NCBI RefSeq assembly: GCF_900102195.1
Contig: NZ_FNBE01000002.1
Location: 310,001 to 374,000, forward strand
Direction: 5' to 3'
From: Pseudonocardia oroxyli
GTDB lineage: Bacteria > Actinomycetota > Actinomycetes > Mycobacteriales > Pseudonocardiaceae
Length of the DNA stretch: 64,000 nucleotides
The notes beneath the pieces were generated by a model that saw only the letters and a list, made by a program, of their open reading frames with translations, ran no database searches and was not told the origin of the DNA. Position 1 is the stretch's first letter; every line of letters starts with the position of its first letter. This document shows positions 33,630 through 43,473 of the stretch, one piece after another. Position numbers and translations under genes: made by a program.

Positions 33630-33820
33630 TGGCCGACAAGAAGCTGATCGTCACGCAGGTCAAGTCCGCCATCGGCGGGCAGCGCAACCAGCGTGAGTCC
33701 CTGAAGGCCCTCGGCCTGCGCAAGATCCGCCAGTCCCAGGAGTGGCCGGACACGCAGCAGGTCCGCGGGCTGATCAACACCGTGCGTCACCTGGTGACCG
33801 TGGAGGAGGTGAAGTCCTGA
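33629..33820 (+). CDS. rpmD: 50S ribosomal protein L30
   Basis: A 63-residue protein ([20 protein letters not shown], then [20 protein letters not shown]). ATG 33629 overlaps the rpsE stop; its TGA overlaps the rplO ATG. Length fits the family. Confidence 0.95.
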   Translation: MADKKLIVTQVKSAIGGQRNQRESLKALGLRKIRQSQEWPDTQQVRGLINTVRHLVTVEEVKS

Positions 33821-34269
33821 TGAGCGACTCGATCAAGGTTCACCACCTGCGTCCGGCCCCCGGGGCCAAGACCGCCAAGACCCGCGTGGGTCGTGGTGAG
33901 GGCTCCAAGGGCAAGACGGCCGGTCGCGGTACCAAGGGCACCAAGGCCCGCAAGACCGTGTCCCCGGCCTTCGAGGGCGGGCAGATGCCGCTGCACATGC
34001 GGCTGCCCAAGCTCAAGGGCTTCAAGAACCGGTTCCGGACCGAGTTCCAGGTCGTGAACGTCGGCGACCTGGCCGTGCTCTTCCCGAAGGGCGGCGAGGT
34101 CACCCCCGAGGCCCTCGTCGAGGCCGGTGCGGTCCGCAAGGGCCAGCCGGTCAAGGTCCTCGGCAACGGCGAGCTCGACGGTGTCAAGCTGACCGTGTCC
34201 GCCAACGCCTTCTCCGGCTCCGCCAAGGAGAAGATCGAGGCCGCGGGCGGCTCCGTCACCGCGCTCTGA
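33820..34269 (+). CDS. rplO: 50S ribosomal protein L15
   Basis: A 149-residue assembly protein with the basic Gly-rich N-terminus ([20 protein letters not shown]) and a globular C-terminal half. ATG 33820 overlaps the rpmD stop and is preceded by GGAGGAGG. It is the last gene before the hairpin at 34284. Confidence 0.97.
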   Translation: MSDSIKVHHLRPAPGAKTAKTRVGRGEGSKGKTAGRGTKGTKARKTVSPAFEGGQMPLHMRLPKLKGFKNRFRTEFQVVNVGDLAVLFPKGGEVTPEALVEAGAVRKGQPVKVLGNGELDGVKLTVSANAFSGSAKEKIEAAGGSVTAL

Positions 34270-34283
34270 GGCAGTACCACCGG

Positions 34284-34337
34284 CGACGCCGTCCGTACGG
34301 TCCGGCCCCCTGAGGGGCCGCCGAACGGGCGGCGTCG
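34284..34337 (+). terminator. Hairpin after rplO, before secY
   Basis: CGACGCC (34284-34290) pairs with GGCGTCG (34331-34337), and an inner CGGCCCC/GGGGCCG stem (34303-34309 with 34314-34320) closes on CTGA. A TAGAGT at 34345-34350 just downstream may be a -10 for secY, so the spc block and the secY block may be separate transcripts. Confidence 0.7.
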
Positions 34338-34394
34338 TCGCTGTTAGAGTCGGTTCCCGCCCAGGTTCATGGGCAGACCAGGAGGATCACCGAG

Positions 34395-35702
34395 GTGCTC
34401 AGCGCTTTCCGGGCGGCCCTCACGACCCCGGATCTCCGGAAGAAGATCCTCTTCACCCTCGGGGTCGTGGCCGTCTACCGGCTGGGGGCGAACATCCCGT
34501 CGCCCGGCGTGTCCTACCCGAACGTGCAGGAGTGTCTCCGGCAGGTCGAGGGCAGTGAGAACGCGGGCATCTACTCGCTGATCAACCTGTTCTCCGGCGG
34601 CGCGCTGCTGCAGCTGTCCATCCTCGCGCTGGGGATCATGCCGTACATCACGGCGTCGATCATCATCCAGCTGCTCACCGTGGTCATCCCGCGGTTCGAG
34701 GCGCTGAAGAAGGAAGGCCAGTCCGGCCAGAACAAGCTGACGCAGTACACCCGCTACCTCACGATCGCCCTGGCGATCCTGCAGGCCACGGGCATCGTGT
34801 CGCTGGCGAACTCCGGTGCGTTGCTGGGCAACTGCCCGGGCATCATCCCGGACGACTCGGTCTTCAACCTCGCGGTCATCGTCATCGTGATGACGGCGGG
34901 CACGGCCATCGTCATGTGGCTGGGCGAGCAGGTCACGGAGAAGGGCGTCGGCAACGGCATGTCGTTGCTGATCTTCGCCTCGATCGCGCACCGCATCCCG
35001 GCCGAGGGCATGAACATCCTGAACAACGCGGGCCCGCTCGTCTTCGCGGGCGTCTGCGTGTTCGGCCTAGCGATCATCGTCAGCGTCGTCTTCGTGGAGC
35101 AGGGGCAGCGCCGCATCCCGGTCCAGTACGCCAAGCGGATGGTCGGGCGGCGGATGTACGGCGGCACGTCGACGTACCTGCCGCTGAAGGTCAACCAGGC
35201 GGGCGTCATCCCGGTGATCTTCGGATCCTCGCTGCTGTACCTGCCGGACCTCGTGGCCCGGCTCGTCGGGAACGACGGCGGCTGGTTCCAGCAGTTCGTG
35301 CAGACCTACCTGGTCGACCAGTCCAACTGGCTGCACATCCTCCTGTACGTCGCGCTCATCATCTTCTTCACCTACTTCTACGTGGGCATCACGTTCAACC
35401 CGGAGGAACGGGCGGACGAGATGAAGAAGTTCGGGGGCTTCATCCCCGGCATCAGGCCCGGTCGTCCGACCGCGGAGTACCTGAACTTCGTGCTCAGCCG
35501 GATTACCCTCCCCGGCTCGCTCTACCTGGGCATCATCGCGGTCCTGCCGAACTTCTTCCTGGGCGTCACGGGCTCGGGTCAGAACCAGAACTTCCCCTTC
35601 GGCGGCACCGCGGTGCTGATCATGGTCGGGGTCGGGCTGGACACCGTGAAGCAGATCGAGAGCCAGCTGATGCAGCGGAACTACGAGGGTTTCCTGCGTT
35701 AG
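34395..35702 (+). CDS. secY: Preprotein translocase subunit SecY
   Basis: A 435-residue channel subunit with ten membrane helices (start [20 protein letters not shown]; plug region after IPSPGVSYP; cytosolic loop [20 protein letters not shown]). GTG 34395 has AGGAGG at 34380-34385, a little far upstream. adk follows after 138 bases, as in most Actinobacteria. Confidence 0.97.
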   Translation: MLSAFRAALTTPDLRKKILFTLGVVAVYRLGANIPSPGVSYPNVQECLRQVEGSENAGIYSLINLFSGGALLQLSILALGIMPYITASIIIQLLTVVIPRFEALKKEGQSGQNKLTQYTRYLTIALAILQATGIVSLANSGALLGNCPGIIPDDSVFNLAVIVIVMTAGTAIVMWLGEQVTEKGVGNGMSLLIFASIAHRIPAEGMNILNNAGPLVFAGVCVFGLAIIVSVVFVEQGQRRIPVQYAKRMVGRRMYGGTSTYLPLKVNQAGVIPVIFGSSLLYLPDLVARLVGNDGGWFQQFVQTYLVDQSNWLHILLYVALIIFFTYFYVGITFNPEERADEMKKFGGFIPGIRPGRPTAEYLNFVLSRITLPGSLYLGIIAVLPNFFLGVTGSGQNQNFPFGGTAVLIMVGVGLDTVKQIESQLMQRNYEGFLR

Positions 35703-35840
35703 AGTGCGATCAGGGGGCCTTGTTCGACAGGCCGTCGAAGTTGCATCATCGACAGGCCCGCGGCCCTCAGGCCTCCGGGACTCGCGTACGCCGCCACCGT
35801 CGGTGGCCCAGGAGCAGAAAGCTAGGAGGTCGAGTACCCA

Positions 35841-36386
35841 GTGCGACTCGTTCTCGTCGGCCCGCCCGGAGCCGGGAAGGGCACCCAGGCCGCGCGCCTC
35901 GCGGAGACCCTCGACATCCCCCACATCTCCACGGGCGACCTCTTCCGCGCCAACCTGAAGGACGAGACGCCGCTCGGCCTCGAGGCCAAGAAGTACATGG
36001 ACGCGGGCGACCTGGTCCCGGACTCGGTGACCGTCGGCATGGTGAAGGACCGCCTGGCGGACTCCGACACCGCGAAGGGCTTCATCCTCGACGGGTTCCC
36101 GCGCACGGTGTCGCAGGCGGACTCCCTGGCGGAGATCCTCGGCGGCCTCGGCGTCGAGCTGGACGCCGTCGTGCAGTTCGAGGTCCCGGACGAGGAGCTC
36201 GTGCAGCGGCTGCTCGGTCGGGGGCGCTCGGACGACACCGAGGACGTCATCCGCAACCGGCAGCAGGTGTACCGGAGCGAGACCGCGCCGCTGCTGGAGT
36301 ACTACGCCGACCGGCTCGTCGTGGTGGACGCCGTCGGCGAGGTCTCCGAGGTCACCGACCGCGTCACCGCGGCACTCGACAAGTAG
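35841..36386 (+). CDS. adk: Adenylate kinase
   Basis: A 181-residue enzyme converting ATP and AMP to two ADP. P-loop GPPGAGKGT at about residues 7-15, the [10 protein letters not shown] motif, and a short LID (the mycobacterial enzyme is also 181 residues, without the zinc LID). GTG 35841 is preceded by TAGGAGGT. map begins 35 bases downstream, completing the secY-adk-map cluster. Confidence 0.97.
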   Translation: MRLVLVGPPGAGKGTQAARLAETLDIPHISTGDLFRANLKDETPLGLEAKKYMDAGDLVPDSVTVGMVKDRLADSDTAKGFILDGFPRTVSQADSLAEILGGLGVELDAVVQFEVPDEELVQRLLGRGRSDDTEDVIRNRQQVYRSETAPLLEYYADRLVVVDAVGEVSEVTDRVTAALDK

Positions 36387-36421
36387 GGGCACCGACCGAG
36401 TTGGCTGGACGACGAGGCGGC

Positions 36422-37225
36422 GTGCTGGGCGCGCTGGCACGACTGCGGGGGCGCGACATCGAGCTCAAGAGCCCGACCGAGATCGAGGCGATGCGCGCGG
36501 CCGGTGCGGTCGTCGCGGCCGCGCTGGCGGCGGTCTCGGAGCAGGCCAAGCCCGGCGTCTCGACCGCCGAGCTCGACGCGGTGGCCGAGCAGGTCATCCG
36601 CGACGCGGGCGCCGTCCCGTCCTTCCTCGGTTACCACGGCTTCCCGGCGAGCATCTGCGCGTCGGTGAACGACCGGATCGTCCACGGGATCCCCTCGGCG
36701 AGCGACGTGCTCGCCGAGGGGGACCTGATCTCCGTCGACTGCGGGGCGATCCTCGACGGGTGGCACGGCGACTCGGCCGTGACCATCGCCGTCGGCAGCG
36801 TGTCCGAGGCCGACCTGGCCCTGTCGAAGGCCTGCGAGGCCGCGATGTGGGCGGGCATCGAGGCGGTCCGCCCCGGCGGGCGCCTCACCGACATCTCCTA
36901 CGCGATCCAGGAGGCCTGCAAGGCCGCCGCCATCGCGGACCGGGCGGACTACGGGATCGTCGCCGAGTACGGCGGTCACGGCATCGGCACCTCGATGCAC
37001 ATGGACCCGTTCCTGCCCAACCACGGCGAGCCGGGCAAGGGCCCGAAGCTCGTCCCCGGCATGGCGCTGGCGATCGAGCCGATGCTCACCGCGGGCGACC
37101 CGGAGACCCGCGAGCTCGAGGACGGCTGGACGGTCGTCACGGAGTCCGGCTCGCGTGCGGTGCACTGGGAGCACACCGTCGCCGTCACCGAGCGCGGCCA
37201 CAGCGTCCTGACCCTCCCGGCGTAG
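36422..37225 (+). CDS. map: Methionine aminopeptidase, type I
   Basis: A 267-residue metalloprotease that removes initiator Met. Metal ligands by position: Asp106 (SVDCG), Asp117 (GWHGDSAV), His186 (GGHGIG), Glu219 (AIEPM) and Glu250 (HWEHT); His72 lies in the [20 protein letters not shown] block. GTG 36422 gives [18 protein letters not shown], which aligns with the mycobacterial start; TTG 36401 is an in-frame alternative adding 7 residues. The frame is open far upstream into secY but that is not coding. Confidence 0.94.
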   Translation: MLGALARLRGRDIELKSPTEIEAMRAAGAVVAAALAAVSEQAKPGVSTAELDAVAEQVIRDAGAVPSFLGYHGFPASICASVNDRIVHGIPSASDVLAEGDLISVDCGAILDGWHGDSAVTIAVGSVSEADLALSKACEAAMWAGIEAVRPGGRLTDISYAIQEACKAAAIADRADYGIVAEYGGHGIGTSMHMDPFLPNHGEPGKGPKLVPGMALAIEPMLTAGDPETRELEDGWTVVTESGSRAVHWEHTVAVTERGHSVLTLPA

Positions 37226-37245
37226 CGGCCCCGCCGCCTGTGAGC

Positions 37246-37273
37246 GGTAAGTGGTGCTCCAGCACCACTTACC
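37246..37273. repeat. Perfect 28-bp palindrome between convergent map and MFS genes
   Basis: GGTAAGTGGTGCT (37246-37258) and its exact inverse (37261-37273) are separated by only CC. It sits 20 bases after the map stop and 24 bases before the stop of the convergent transporter gene, where a bidirectional terminator is expected. Confidence 0.8.
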
Positions 37274-37297
37274 ACGCACGAGTGCCGACGGCGCAGG

Positions 37298-38548
37298 TCA
37301 CAGCGGGTGGGCGAGCTCGTCCTTCGGCAGGCGCCAGATCAGCAGGGCGAGGACGGCCAGGGGGAGGGGCACGAGACCGGCGAGGAGGAACGTCGTCGGG
37401 ATGCCGACGGCCTCGCCGACCGGGCCCGCGAGTGCGGTCGACACCGGCATCAGGGCCAGGGACACGAAGAAGTCCAGGCTGGAGACCCGGCCGAGCAGGT
37501 GCGGCGGCACCCGACGCTGGAGCAGCGTGCCCCAGATGACCATCGCGGCGCCGTGCGCGGCACCCACGACGGCGACGATCGCGCCCATCGTCCACAGCTG
37601 GTCGGCGAACCCGACGAGGGCCAGCGGGACCCCGCCCACGCCCCACAGCAGGATCATCACGGTCAGATAGCGGCGCGGCATGCGGCCGACGCTGGCGAGC
37701 AGGGAACCCACCGCGCCGCCCGCCCCGAACAGGGCGAGCACCAGGGCGTACCCGCCCGGCCCGGACGCCGTCTGGTCCCGGACCGCGAAGGGCAGCAGCA
37801 CCTCGATCGGCCCGATCACCAGCAGCACGAGGAGCACGGCGAACAGCAGCGTGGCGAACAGCCAGCCGGTGTGCAGGAAGTAGCGGAATCCCTCGCCGAG
37901 GTCGGACAGGACCGACGACGGCTCCCGTTCGGTCTCCGGCGGCACCCGCATGAACAGCAGCGGGACCAGGGCGAGGAGGTAGCCCGCCGCGGCGCCGCCG
38001 AGGGCGTACCCCGGCCCGAACCCGGCGACCAGCACACCCGCGAGCGCGGGCCCCGCCGCGTACATCGCGACCGGGCGCAGGATGCCCTCCAGGCCGTTGG
38101 CCGCCAGCAGCTCGTCGGCGGGCAGCAGCGTGGGGAGGACGGCGGAGTAGGCGGGGAAGAAGAAGGCCTCGGCCGCGCCGACCACGAACGCGACGGCGGC
38201 GAGGCTCCACAGCTCCAGCGTGCCGGTCAGGGCGAGCCCGGCGGCCAGCCCGGCCATCGCGATCCGGACGGTCTCGACGAGCCGGAGCAGCAGCCGTCGG
38301 GAGATCCGGTCCGCGGCCACCCCGCCCAGCAGCACCGACAGCAGCAGCCCGGTGGCCGCGGCCGCGCTCACCAGCGACAGCTGCGCGGGCCCGCCGCCGA
38401 GCTCGATGACCTGGTAGACGAGCGCGACGATCCACAACCCGCTGGCGAACAGGCTCGCCGCCATGGACGCGGCGAGCAGCGCGTAGTCGCGGTGCCGGAA
38501 GGGGCGCAGCGCGCGGGGGAGGCGGGACGTACCGGTCGTCACGGGCAT
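37298..38548 (-). CDS. MFS transporter (enterobactin exporter EntS-like family)
   Basis: A 416-residue membrane protein with about 12 hydrophobic helices. The loop [20 protein letters not shown] is the MFS motif A equivalent (GxxaDrxxrr) between helices 2 and 3, and the start [20 protein letters not shown] resembles EntS/macrolide-type exporters. ATG 38548 is used; a GTG two codons later is possible. A TTGACC lies on the minus strand at 38579-38574 about 26 bases upstream. Cargo unknown. It is convergent with map. Confidence 0.8.
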   Translation of the reverse strand: MPVTTGTSRLPRALRPFRHRDYALLAASMAASLFASGLWIVALVYQVIELGGGPAQLSLVSAAAATGLLLSVLLGGVAADRISRRLLLRLVETVRIAMAGLAAGLALTGTLELWSLAAVAFVVGAAEAFFFPAYSAVLPTLLPADELLAANGLEGILRPVAMYAAGPALAGVLVAGFGPGYALGGAAAGYLLALVPLLFMRVPPETEREPSSVLSDLGEGFRYFLHTGWLFATLLFAVLLVLLVIGPIEVLLPFAVRDQTASGPGGYALVLALFGAGGAVGSLLASVGRMPRRYLTVMILLWGVGGVPLALVGFADQLWTMGAIVAVVGAAHGAAMVIWGTLLQRRVPPHLLGRVSSLDFFVSLALMPVSTALAGPVGEAVGIPTTFLLAGLVPLPLAVLALLIWRLPKDELAHPL

Positions 38549-38662
38549 ACTGGACCACCTGCACCGGGGTCGAGGTCAAGCCGATTCCCCGCGGATCCCC
38601 CGCCGATCCCCCTCGGTCTCGGGCGCGTGTACCCCCTCTGCGCACGTGCCGTCAAGCACACG

Positions 38663-38668
38663 TACACT
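38663..38668 (+). promoter_or_regulatory. Candidate -10 element of the infA operon
   Basis: TACACT is a good -10 hexamer, but the -35 position (about 38639-38645, TGCGCA) is weak. Transcription would give a leader of about 115 bases before infA. The rest of the gap 38549-38787 shows no gene. Confidence 0.5.
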
Positions 38669-38787
38669 GGACCATCGGCGCGCCGTGTGGCGCCGGTTCC
38701 GGTCGTGTCTCGTGCCCTCTGGTCCCGCCCCCGCTGCCCTGCGTGCCTGCACCACCCACAGGAAACCTGTCACGGAACGCGGAGGCT

Positions 38788-39009
38788 ATGGCCAAGAAGG
38801 ACGGGGCGATCGAGGTCGAGGGCCGGGTCGTCGAACCCCTGCCGAACGCGATGTTCCGCGTGGAGCTGGAGAACGGGCACCGAGTCCTCGCGCACATCAG
38901 CGGGAAGATGCGGCAGCACTACATCCGAATCCTCCCTGAGGACCGGGTGGTCGTGGAGCTCTCTCCGTACGACCTCTCCCGCGGCCGCATCGTCTACCGC
39001 TACAAGTGA
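38788..39009 (+). CDS. infA: Translation initiation factor IF-1
   Basis: A 73-residue OB-fold factor ([20 protein letters not shown], ending RGRIVYRYK). ATG 38788 is preceded by GGAGG. An in-frame ATG at 38743 would add 15 residues not seen in the family. rpmJ follows after 28 bases. Confidence 0.97.
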   Translation: MAKKDGAIEVEGRVVEPLPNAMFRVELENGHRVLAHISGKMRQHYIRILPEDRVVVELSPYDLSRGRIVYRYK

Positions 39010-39037
39010 CGACTCACGACCAGAAGGATCGACAGAC

Positions 39038-39151
39038 GTGAAGGTCAAGCCGAGCGTCAAGCCGATCTGCGACAAGTGCAAGGTGATCCGCCGTCACGGG
39101 CGGGTCATGGTGATCTGCGAGAACCTGCGCCACAAGCAGCGCCAGGGCTGA
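39038..39151 (+). CDS. rpmJ: 50S ribosomal protein L36
   Basis: A 37-residue zinc ribbon protein. GTG 39038 gives [20 protein letters not shown]; ligands are the CDKC pair, the later Cys in VICEN and His in LRHKQ. AGAAGGATC precedes the start. It is the zinc-binding form of L36. Confidence 0.96.
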   Translation: MKVKPSVKPICDKCKVIRRHGRVMVICENLRHKQRQG

Positions 39152-39312
39152 TCACCGCTTGAAGCGGTAAGGCACAGCTCAACAGAGGAACCCGACGGAC
39201 CTGCCGTCCCAGACGAGGGGCGGTACACCTCCGGTACCGGGCCGGAGCCGGGGCCAGTCACCCCGGACGGCCGTCGGGAGTACCCGGCACGACACAAGGA
39301 GACACCAGCCGC

Positions 39313-39693
39313 ATGGCACGACTCTCTGGTGTCGACCTCCCCCGCGACAAGCGGATGGAGGTCGCACTGACCTACATCTACGGGATCGGGCGTTCCCGCT
39401 CCCTCGAGATCCTGGCTGCGACGGACATCAGCAAGGACCTGCGCAGCAAGGACCTGACCGACGAGCAGCTCGCCTCGCTCCGCGAGTACATCGAGGCGAA
39501 CCTCCGCGTCGAGGGTGACCTCCGCCGCGAGGTCCAGGCCGACATCCGGCGCAAGATCGAGATCGGGTGCTACCAGGGCATCCGGCACCGTCGCGGACTT
39601 CCGGTCCGTGGCCAGCGCACCAAGACCAACGCGCGCGGCCGCAAGGGCCCGAAGAAGACGGTCGCCGGTAAGAAGAAGGCAGGTAAGAAGTAA
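39313..39693 (+). CDS. rpsM: 30S ribosomal protein S13
   Basis: A 126-residue protein bridging the subunits ([40 protein letters not shown]). AAGGAG (39297-39302) precedes the ATG. The 161-base gap upstream (39152-39312) contains GC-rich inverted segments (for example CCGGTACC near 39233) but no gene. Its TAA overlaps the rpsK ATG. Confidence 0.97.
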   Translation: MARLSGVDLPRDKRMEVALTYIYGIGRSRSLEILAATDISKDLRSKDLTDEQLASLREYIEANLRVEGDLRREVQADIRRKIEIGCYQGIRHRRGLPVRGQRTKTNARGRKGPKKTVAGKKKAGKK

Positions 39694-40100
39694 TGCCGCC
39701 CCGCACCCGTGGTGCGGCGGGACCCAAGAAGGTCCGCCGCAAGGAGAAGAAGAACGTCGCGCTGGGCCACGCCCACATCAAGTCGACGTTCAACAACACC
39801 ATCGTGTCCATCACGGACCCGACCGGTGCCGTCATCGCGTGGGCCTCGGCCGGTCACGTCGGCTTCAAGGGCTCGCGCAAGTCCACGCCGTTCGCGGCGC
39901 AGATGGCCGCCGAGTCCGCCGCCCGCAAGGCGGCCGAGCACGGCATGAAGAAGGTCGACGTCTTCGTCAAGGGCCCGGGTTCGGGCCGCGAGACCGCGAT
40001 CCGTTCGCTCCAGGCCGCAGGCCTCGAGGTCGGGACGATCTCGGACGTCACCCCCCAGCCGCACAACGGATGCCGCCCGCCCAAGCGGCGCCGGGTCTAA
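39693..40100 (+). CDS. rpsK: 30S ribosomal protein S11
   Basis: A 135-residue platform protein ([20 protein letters not shown], ending [13 protein letters not shown]). The ATG overlaps the rpsM stop; rpsD follows after 20 bases. Confidence 0.97.
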   Translation: MPPRTRGAAGPKKVRRKEKKNVALGHAHIKSTFNNTIVSITDPTGAVIAWASAGHVGFKGSRKSTPFAAQMAAESAARKAAEHGMKKVDVFVKGPGSGRETAIRSLQAAGLEVGTISDVTPQPHNGCRPPKRRRV

Positions 40101-40120
40101 GGGAAAGGGAGTAACAACTC

Positions 40121-40726
40121 ATGGCTCGTTACACCGGACCCATGACTCGCAAGTCCCGCCGACTGAAGGTCGACCTCGTCGGCGGCGACCAGGCGTTCGA
40201 GCGTCGCCCTTACCCGCCCGGTCAGCACGGCCGGATCCGGATCAAGGAGACCGAGTACCTCCTGCAGATGCAGGAGAAGCAGAAGGCGCGCTTCGCCTAC
40301 GGCGTGCTGGAGAAGCAGTTCCGCAGCTACTACGAGGAGGCGAACCGCCGTTCCGGCAAGACCGGTGACGAGCTGCTCCGCATCCTCGAGTCGCGGCTGG
40401 ACAACGTCGTCTACCGGGCGGGCCTCGCGCGCACCCGGCGGATGGCGCGCCAGCTGGTGAACCACGGGCACTTCCTGGTCAACGGCCAGAAGGTGAACAT
40501 CCCCAGCTTCCGCGTCTCGCAGTACGACATCATCGACGTCAAGCCGAAGAGCATGGCGCTGGACCCGTTCGTGATCGCCAAGGAGCTCGTCGGCGACCGT
40601 CCGGTGCCGGCCTGGCTGCAGGTCGTGCCGTCGACCCTGCGGATCCTCGTGCACCAGCTCCCGGAGCGGGCGCAGATCGACACGCAGGTCACCGAGCAGC
40701 TGATCGTCGAGCTCTACTCGAAGTAA
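40121..40726 (+). CDS. rpsD: 30S ribosomal protein S4
   Basis: A 201-residue primary assembly protein. The N-terminal zinc cysteines of the C+ form are absent (MARYTGPMTRKSRRLKVDLV), so this is the zinc-free type. The S4 RNA-binding domain is LVNHGHFLVNGQKVNIPSFR. GGGAAAGGGAG precedes the ATG. A hairpin follows before rpoA. Confidence 0.97.
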   Translation: MARYTGPMTRKSRRLKVDLVGGDQAFERRPYPPGQHGRIRIKETEYLLQMQEKQKARFAYGVLEKQFRSYYEEANRRSGKTGDELLRILESRLDNVVYRAGLARTRRMARQLVNHGHFLVNGQKVNIPSFRVSQYDIIDVKPKSMALDPFVIAKELVGDRPVPAWLQVVPSTLRILVHQLPERAQIDTQVTEQLIVELYSK

Positions 40727-40756
40727 GGCTGTATCCCCCGGGCGCGTGCGTCCGGT

Positions 40757-40783
40757 CCCCCCGCCCTGCAGTGGGGCGGGGGG
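40757..40783 (+). terminator. GC hairpin between rpsD and rpoA
   Basis: CCCCCCGCCC (40757-40766) pairs perfectly with GGGCGGGGGG (40774-40783). It lies 31 bases after rpsD. No clear promoter follows before rpoA, so it may attenuate and not fully stop transcription. Confidence 0.65.
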
Positions 40784-40834
40784 CTCACTGCGGCATCAAA
40801 TAGTGGGTGTCGCGGCCTACGAAGGAGTCACACC

Positions 40835-41881
40835 GTGCTGATCTCTCAGCGCCCCACCCTCACCGAGGACTCGGTCACCGAGACCCGGTCGCGGTTCGTC
40901 ATCGAGCCGCTCGAGCCCGGCTTCGGCTACACACTCGGCAACTCGCTCCGCCGCACGCTGCTGTCGTCCATCCCGGGCGCGGCCGTGACCAGCATCCGCA
41001 TCGACGGCGTGCTCCACGAGTTCACCACGGTCCCGGGGGTGAAGGAGGACGTCACCGACATCATCCTGAACCTCAAGGAGCTGGTGGTCTCCTCCGAGGA
41101 GGACGAGCCGGTCACGATGTACCTGCGCAAGCAGGGCCCCGGCGCGGTCACCGCGGGGGACATCGTCCCCCCGGCCGGCGTCACCGTGCACAACCCGGAC
41201 CTGCACATCGCCACGCTGAACGACAAGGGCCGCCTCGAGGTGGAGCTCGTCGTCGAGCGGGGTCGTGGCTACGTCCCGGCCATGCAGAACAAGGCCACCG
41301 GCGCCGAGATCGGCCGCATCCCGGTCGACTCGATCTACTCGCCGGTGCTCAAGGTGACCTACAAGGTCGAGGCCACCCGTGTCGAGCAGCGCACGGACTT
41401 CGACAAGCTGGTGCTGGACGTCGAGACCAAGCCCAGCATCGGCCCGCGTGACGCGCTGGCGTCGGCGGGCAAGACCCTCGTCGAGCTGTTCGGCCTCGCC
41501 CGCGAGCTGAACGTCGACGCCGAGGGCATCGAGATCGGTCCGTCGCCGCAGGAGGCGGACACCATCGCGGCCTTCGCGATGCCGATCGAGGAGCTGGACC
41601 TCACCGTCCGGTCCTACAACTGCCTCAAGCGCGAGGGCATCCACACCGTGGGTGAGCTCGTCGGGCGCAGCGAGGCGGACCTGCTGGACATCCGCAACTT
41701 CGGCGCGAAGTCGATCGACGAGGTCAAGATGAAGCTCGTCGGCCTCGGCCTCGCCCTGAAGGACAGCCCGCCCGGGTTCGACCCGTCCGCCGCTGCCTCC
41801 GACTACGGCAGCGACGGTGGCTACGACGCCGACCCGTTCGGCGACGACGGCCAGGACTACGCAGAAACGGAGCAGTTGTAG
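40835..41881 (+). CDS. rpoA: DNA-directed RNA polymerase alpha subunit
   Basis: A 348-residue alpha subunit. N-terminal dimer domain ([20 protein letters not shown]), linker near residues 230-245, and the C-terminal UP-element-binding domain ([20 protein letters not shown], later [17 protein letters not shown]). GTG 40835 is preceded by GAAGGAG (40821-40827). rplQ starts 2 bases after the stop. Confidence 0.98.
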   Translation: MLISQRPTLTEDSVTETRSRFVIEPLEPGFGYTLGNSLRRTLLSSIPGAAVTSIRIDGVLHEFTTVPGVKEDVTDIILNLKELVVSSEEDEPVTMYLRKQGPGAVTAGDIVPPAGVTVHNPDLHIATLNDKGRLEVELVVERGRGYVPAMQNKATGAEIGRIPVDSIYSPVLKVTYKVEATRVEQRTDFDKLVLDVETKPSIGPRDALASAGKTLVELFGLARELNVDAEGIEIGPSPQEADTIAAFAMPIEELDLTVRSYNCLKREGIHTVGELVGRSEADLLDIRNFGAKSIDEVKMKLVGLGLALKDSPPGFDPSAAASDYGSDGGYDADPFGDDGQDYAETEQL

Positions 41882-41883
41882 CC

Positions 41884-42630
41884 ATGCCTCAGCCCACCAA
41901 GGGTGCCCGCCTCGGCGGGTCGCCCGCTCACCAGCGGCTGATCCTGGCCAACCTGGCGACCGCGCTGTTCCAGCACGGCCGGATCACCACCACCGAGGCC
42001 AAGGCCCGGCGGCTCCGTCCGTACGCCGAGCGGCTGATCACGAAGGCGAAGCAGGGCGACCTGCACAACCGCCGTCAGATCATGAAGGTCATCCGCGACA
42101 AGTCGGTCGTGCACCGGCTCGTCGAGGAGATCGGCCCGTTCTACGCGGACCGCAACGGTGGCTACACCCGGATCACCAAGACCATGCCGCGCAAGGGCGA
42201 CAACGCCCCCATGGCCGTGATCGAGCTGATCCAGCAGAAGACCGTCACCGACGAGGCCAACCGTGCTCGCCGGGCCGCGGCCTCGCAGGCGGCCACCACC
42301 GCCGAGCCCGAGGTGACCGAGGAGAAGATCGAGGCCGCTCAGACGGACTCGACCGAGGCCGCCGAGGCACTGCAGGTTGCGGAGGTCGAGGAGTCGGCGT
42401 CGACCAACGAGGCGCCCTACGGCGAGGGCAGCCACGCCCCGCTGGAGGACCCGGCCGAGGCCCCCGAGGGCTTCGAGATCAAGGGCAACGCGGACTCGAT
42501 GCTGTACCACGTCCCCGGTTCGTCGCACTACGACCGCACCGTGGCCGAGGTCTGGTTCGCCACCCCCGAGGCCGCCGAGGCCGCCGGTTTCTCGCTGCCG
42601 AAGTCCCAGCAGGAGACCGACTCTGAGTGA
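41884..42630 (+). CDS. rplQ: 50S ribosomal protein L17 with long C-terminal extension
   Basis: A 248-residue L17; the conserved protein occupies residues 1-120 (ending [15 protein letters not shown]). Residues 125-190 are Ala/Glu/Thr-rich. Residues 196-240 form a compact module with [20 protein letters not shown], then [19 protein letters not shown]. The IKGN...YHxPG...Y...AGF pattern is found as an add-on module on other actinobacterial proteins, in my recollection; its function is unclear to me. The start is 2 bases after rpoA. Confidence 0.95.
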   Translation: MPQPTKGARLGGSPAHQRLILANLATALFQHGRITTTEAKARRLRPYAERLITKAKQGDLHNRRQIMKVIRDKSVVHRLVEEIGPFYADRNGGYTRITKTMPRKGDNAPMAVIELIQQKTVTDEANRARRAAASQAATTAEPEVTEEKIEAAQTDSTEAAEALQVAEVEESASTNEAPYGEGSHAPLEDPAEAPEGFEIKGNADSMLYHVPGSSHYDRTVAEVWFATPEAAEAAGFSLPKSQQETDSE

Positions 42631-42640
42631 GTCCTCCCCT

Positions 42641-43465
42641 GTGAACGAGCCCGCCGTCCTCCCGGACGGCGGGCTCGCTCGCTTTCGCCTGGACGTCTCC
42701 TACGACGGCACGGACTTCTCCGGCTGGGCGGTCCAGCCCGGTCTGCGGACCGTGCAGGGCGTGCTGACGGACGCGCTGTCCCGGGTCCTGCGCGCCGAGG
42801 TCTCGCTGACCGTCGCCGGCCGGACGGACGCCGGGGTGCACGCGTCGGGCCAGGTCGTGCACGCGGATCTCGACGACTCCCTCGACCCGGTCTGGCTGGT
42901 GCGGCGGCTGGCCCGGATCCTCCCGTCGGACGTCCGGGTGCGCGCCGTGACGCCCGTGCCCCCCGCGTTCGACGCCCGGTTCGCGGCCCTGCGCCGCCAC
43001 TACGCGTACCGCGTCGCCGTGACCCCGTGGGGTGCGGATCCGCTGCGCGCCCGCGACACCATGTCCTGGCCGTACCCGGTGAGTCTGGAGGCGGTCAACG
43101 CCGCCTCGGCCCTGCTGGTGGGCGAACACGACTTCGCGGCCTACTGCAAGCATCGCGAGGGCGCCACCACGGTCCGGGGGCTGGAGCGGTTCACCTGGTC
43201 CGCGGCGGACGGTGTGCTGACCGCACAGGTCTCGGCGGACGCCTTCTGCCACAGCATGGTCCGCAGCCTCGTGGGCGCGATGCTGGAGGTGGGCCGGGGC
43301 CGCAAGCCGGTCGACTGGCCGGCCTCGCTGCTGGCCCGCCGGGAGCGCGAGTCCGGCATCCCGGTCGCCCCCGCCCACGGCCTGACGCTGGTGGGTGTGG
43401 ACTACCCCGCCGACGCCGAGCTCGCGGCGCGCACCGAGATCACCCGCAACGTCCGCACCCGGTGA
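42641..43465 (+). CDS. truA: tRNA pseudouridine synthase A
   Basis: A 274-residue enzyme modifying positions 38-40 of tRNA anticodon arms. The catalytic Asp is Asp63 in [10 protein letters not shown]; the substrate block [19 protein letters not shown] precedes it. GTG 42641, 10 bases after rplQ, is the only standard start before the conserved N-terminus; the ribosome site is weak (GAGTGAG), so coupling to rplQ is likely. The rpoA-rplQ-truA order is universal in Actinobacteria. Confidence 0.95.
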   Translation: MNEPAVLPDGGLARFRLDVSYDGTDFSGWAVQPGLRTVQGVLTDALSRVLRAEVSLTVAGRTDAGVHASGQVVHADLDDSLDPVWLVRRLARILPSDVRVRAVTPVPPAFDARFAALRRHYAYRVAVTPWGADPLRARDTMSWPYPVSLEAVNAASALLVGEHDFAAYCKHREGATTVRGLERFTWSAADGVLTAQVSADAFCHSMVRSLVGAMLEVGRGRKPVDWPASLLARRERESGIPVAPAHGLTLVGVDYPADAELAARTEITRNVRTR

Positions 43466-43473
43466 ACGGCGCG

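Noticed and set aside
34916-36421. Upstream extension of the map frame through secY and adk
   Set aside because: The extension is a frame shadow of secY and adk; the family start is at about 36422.
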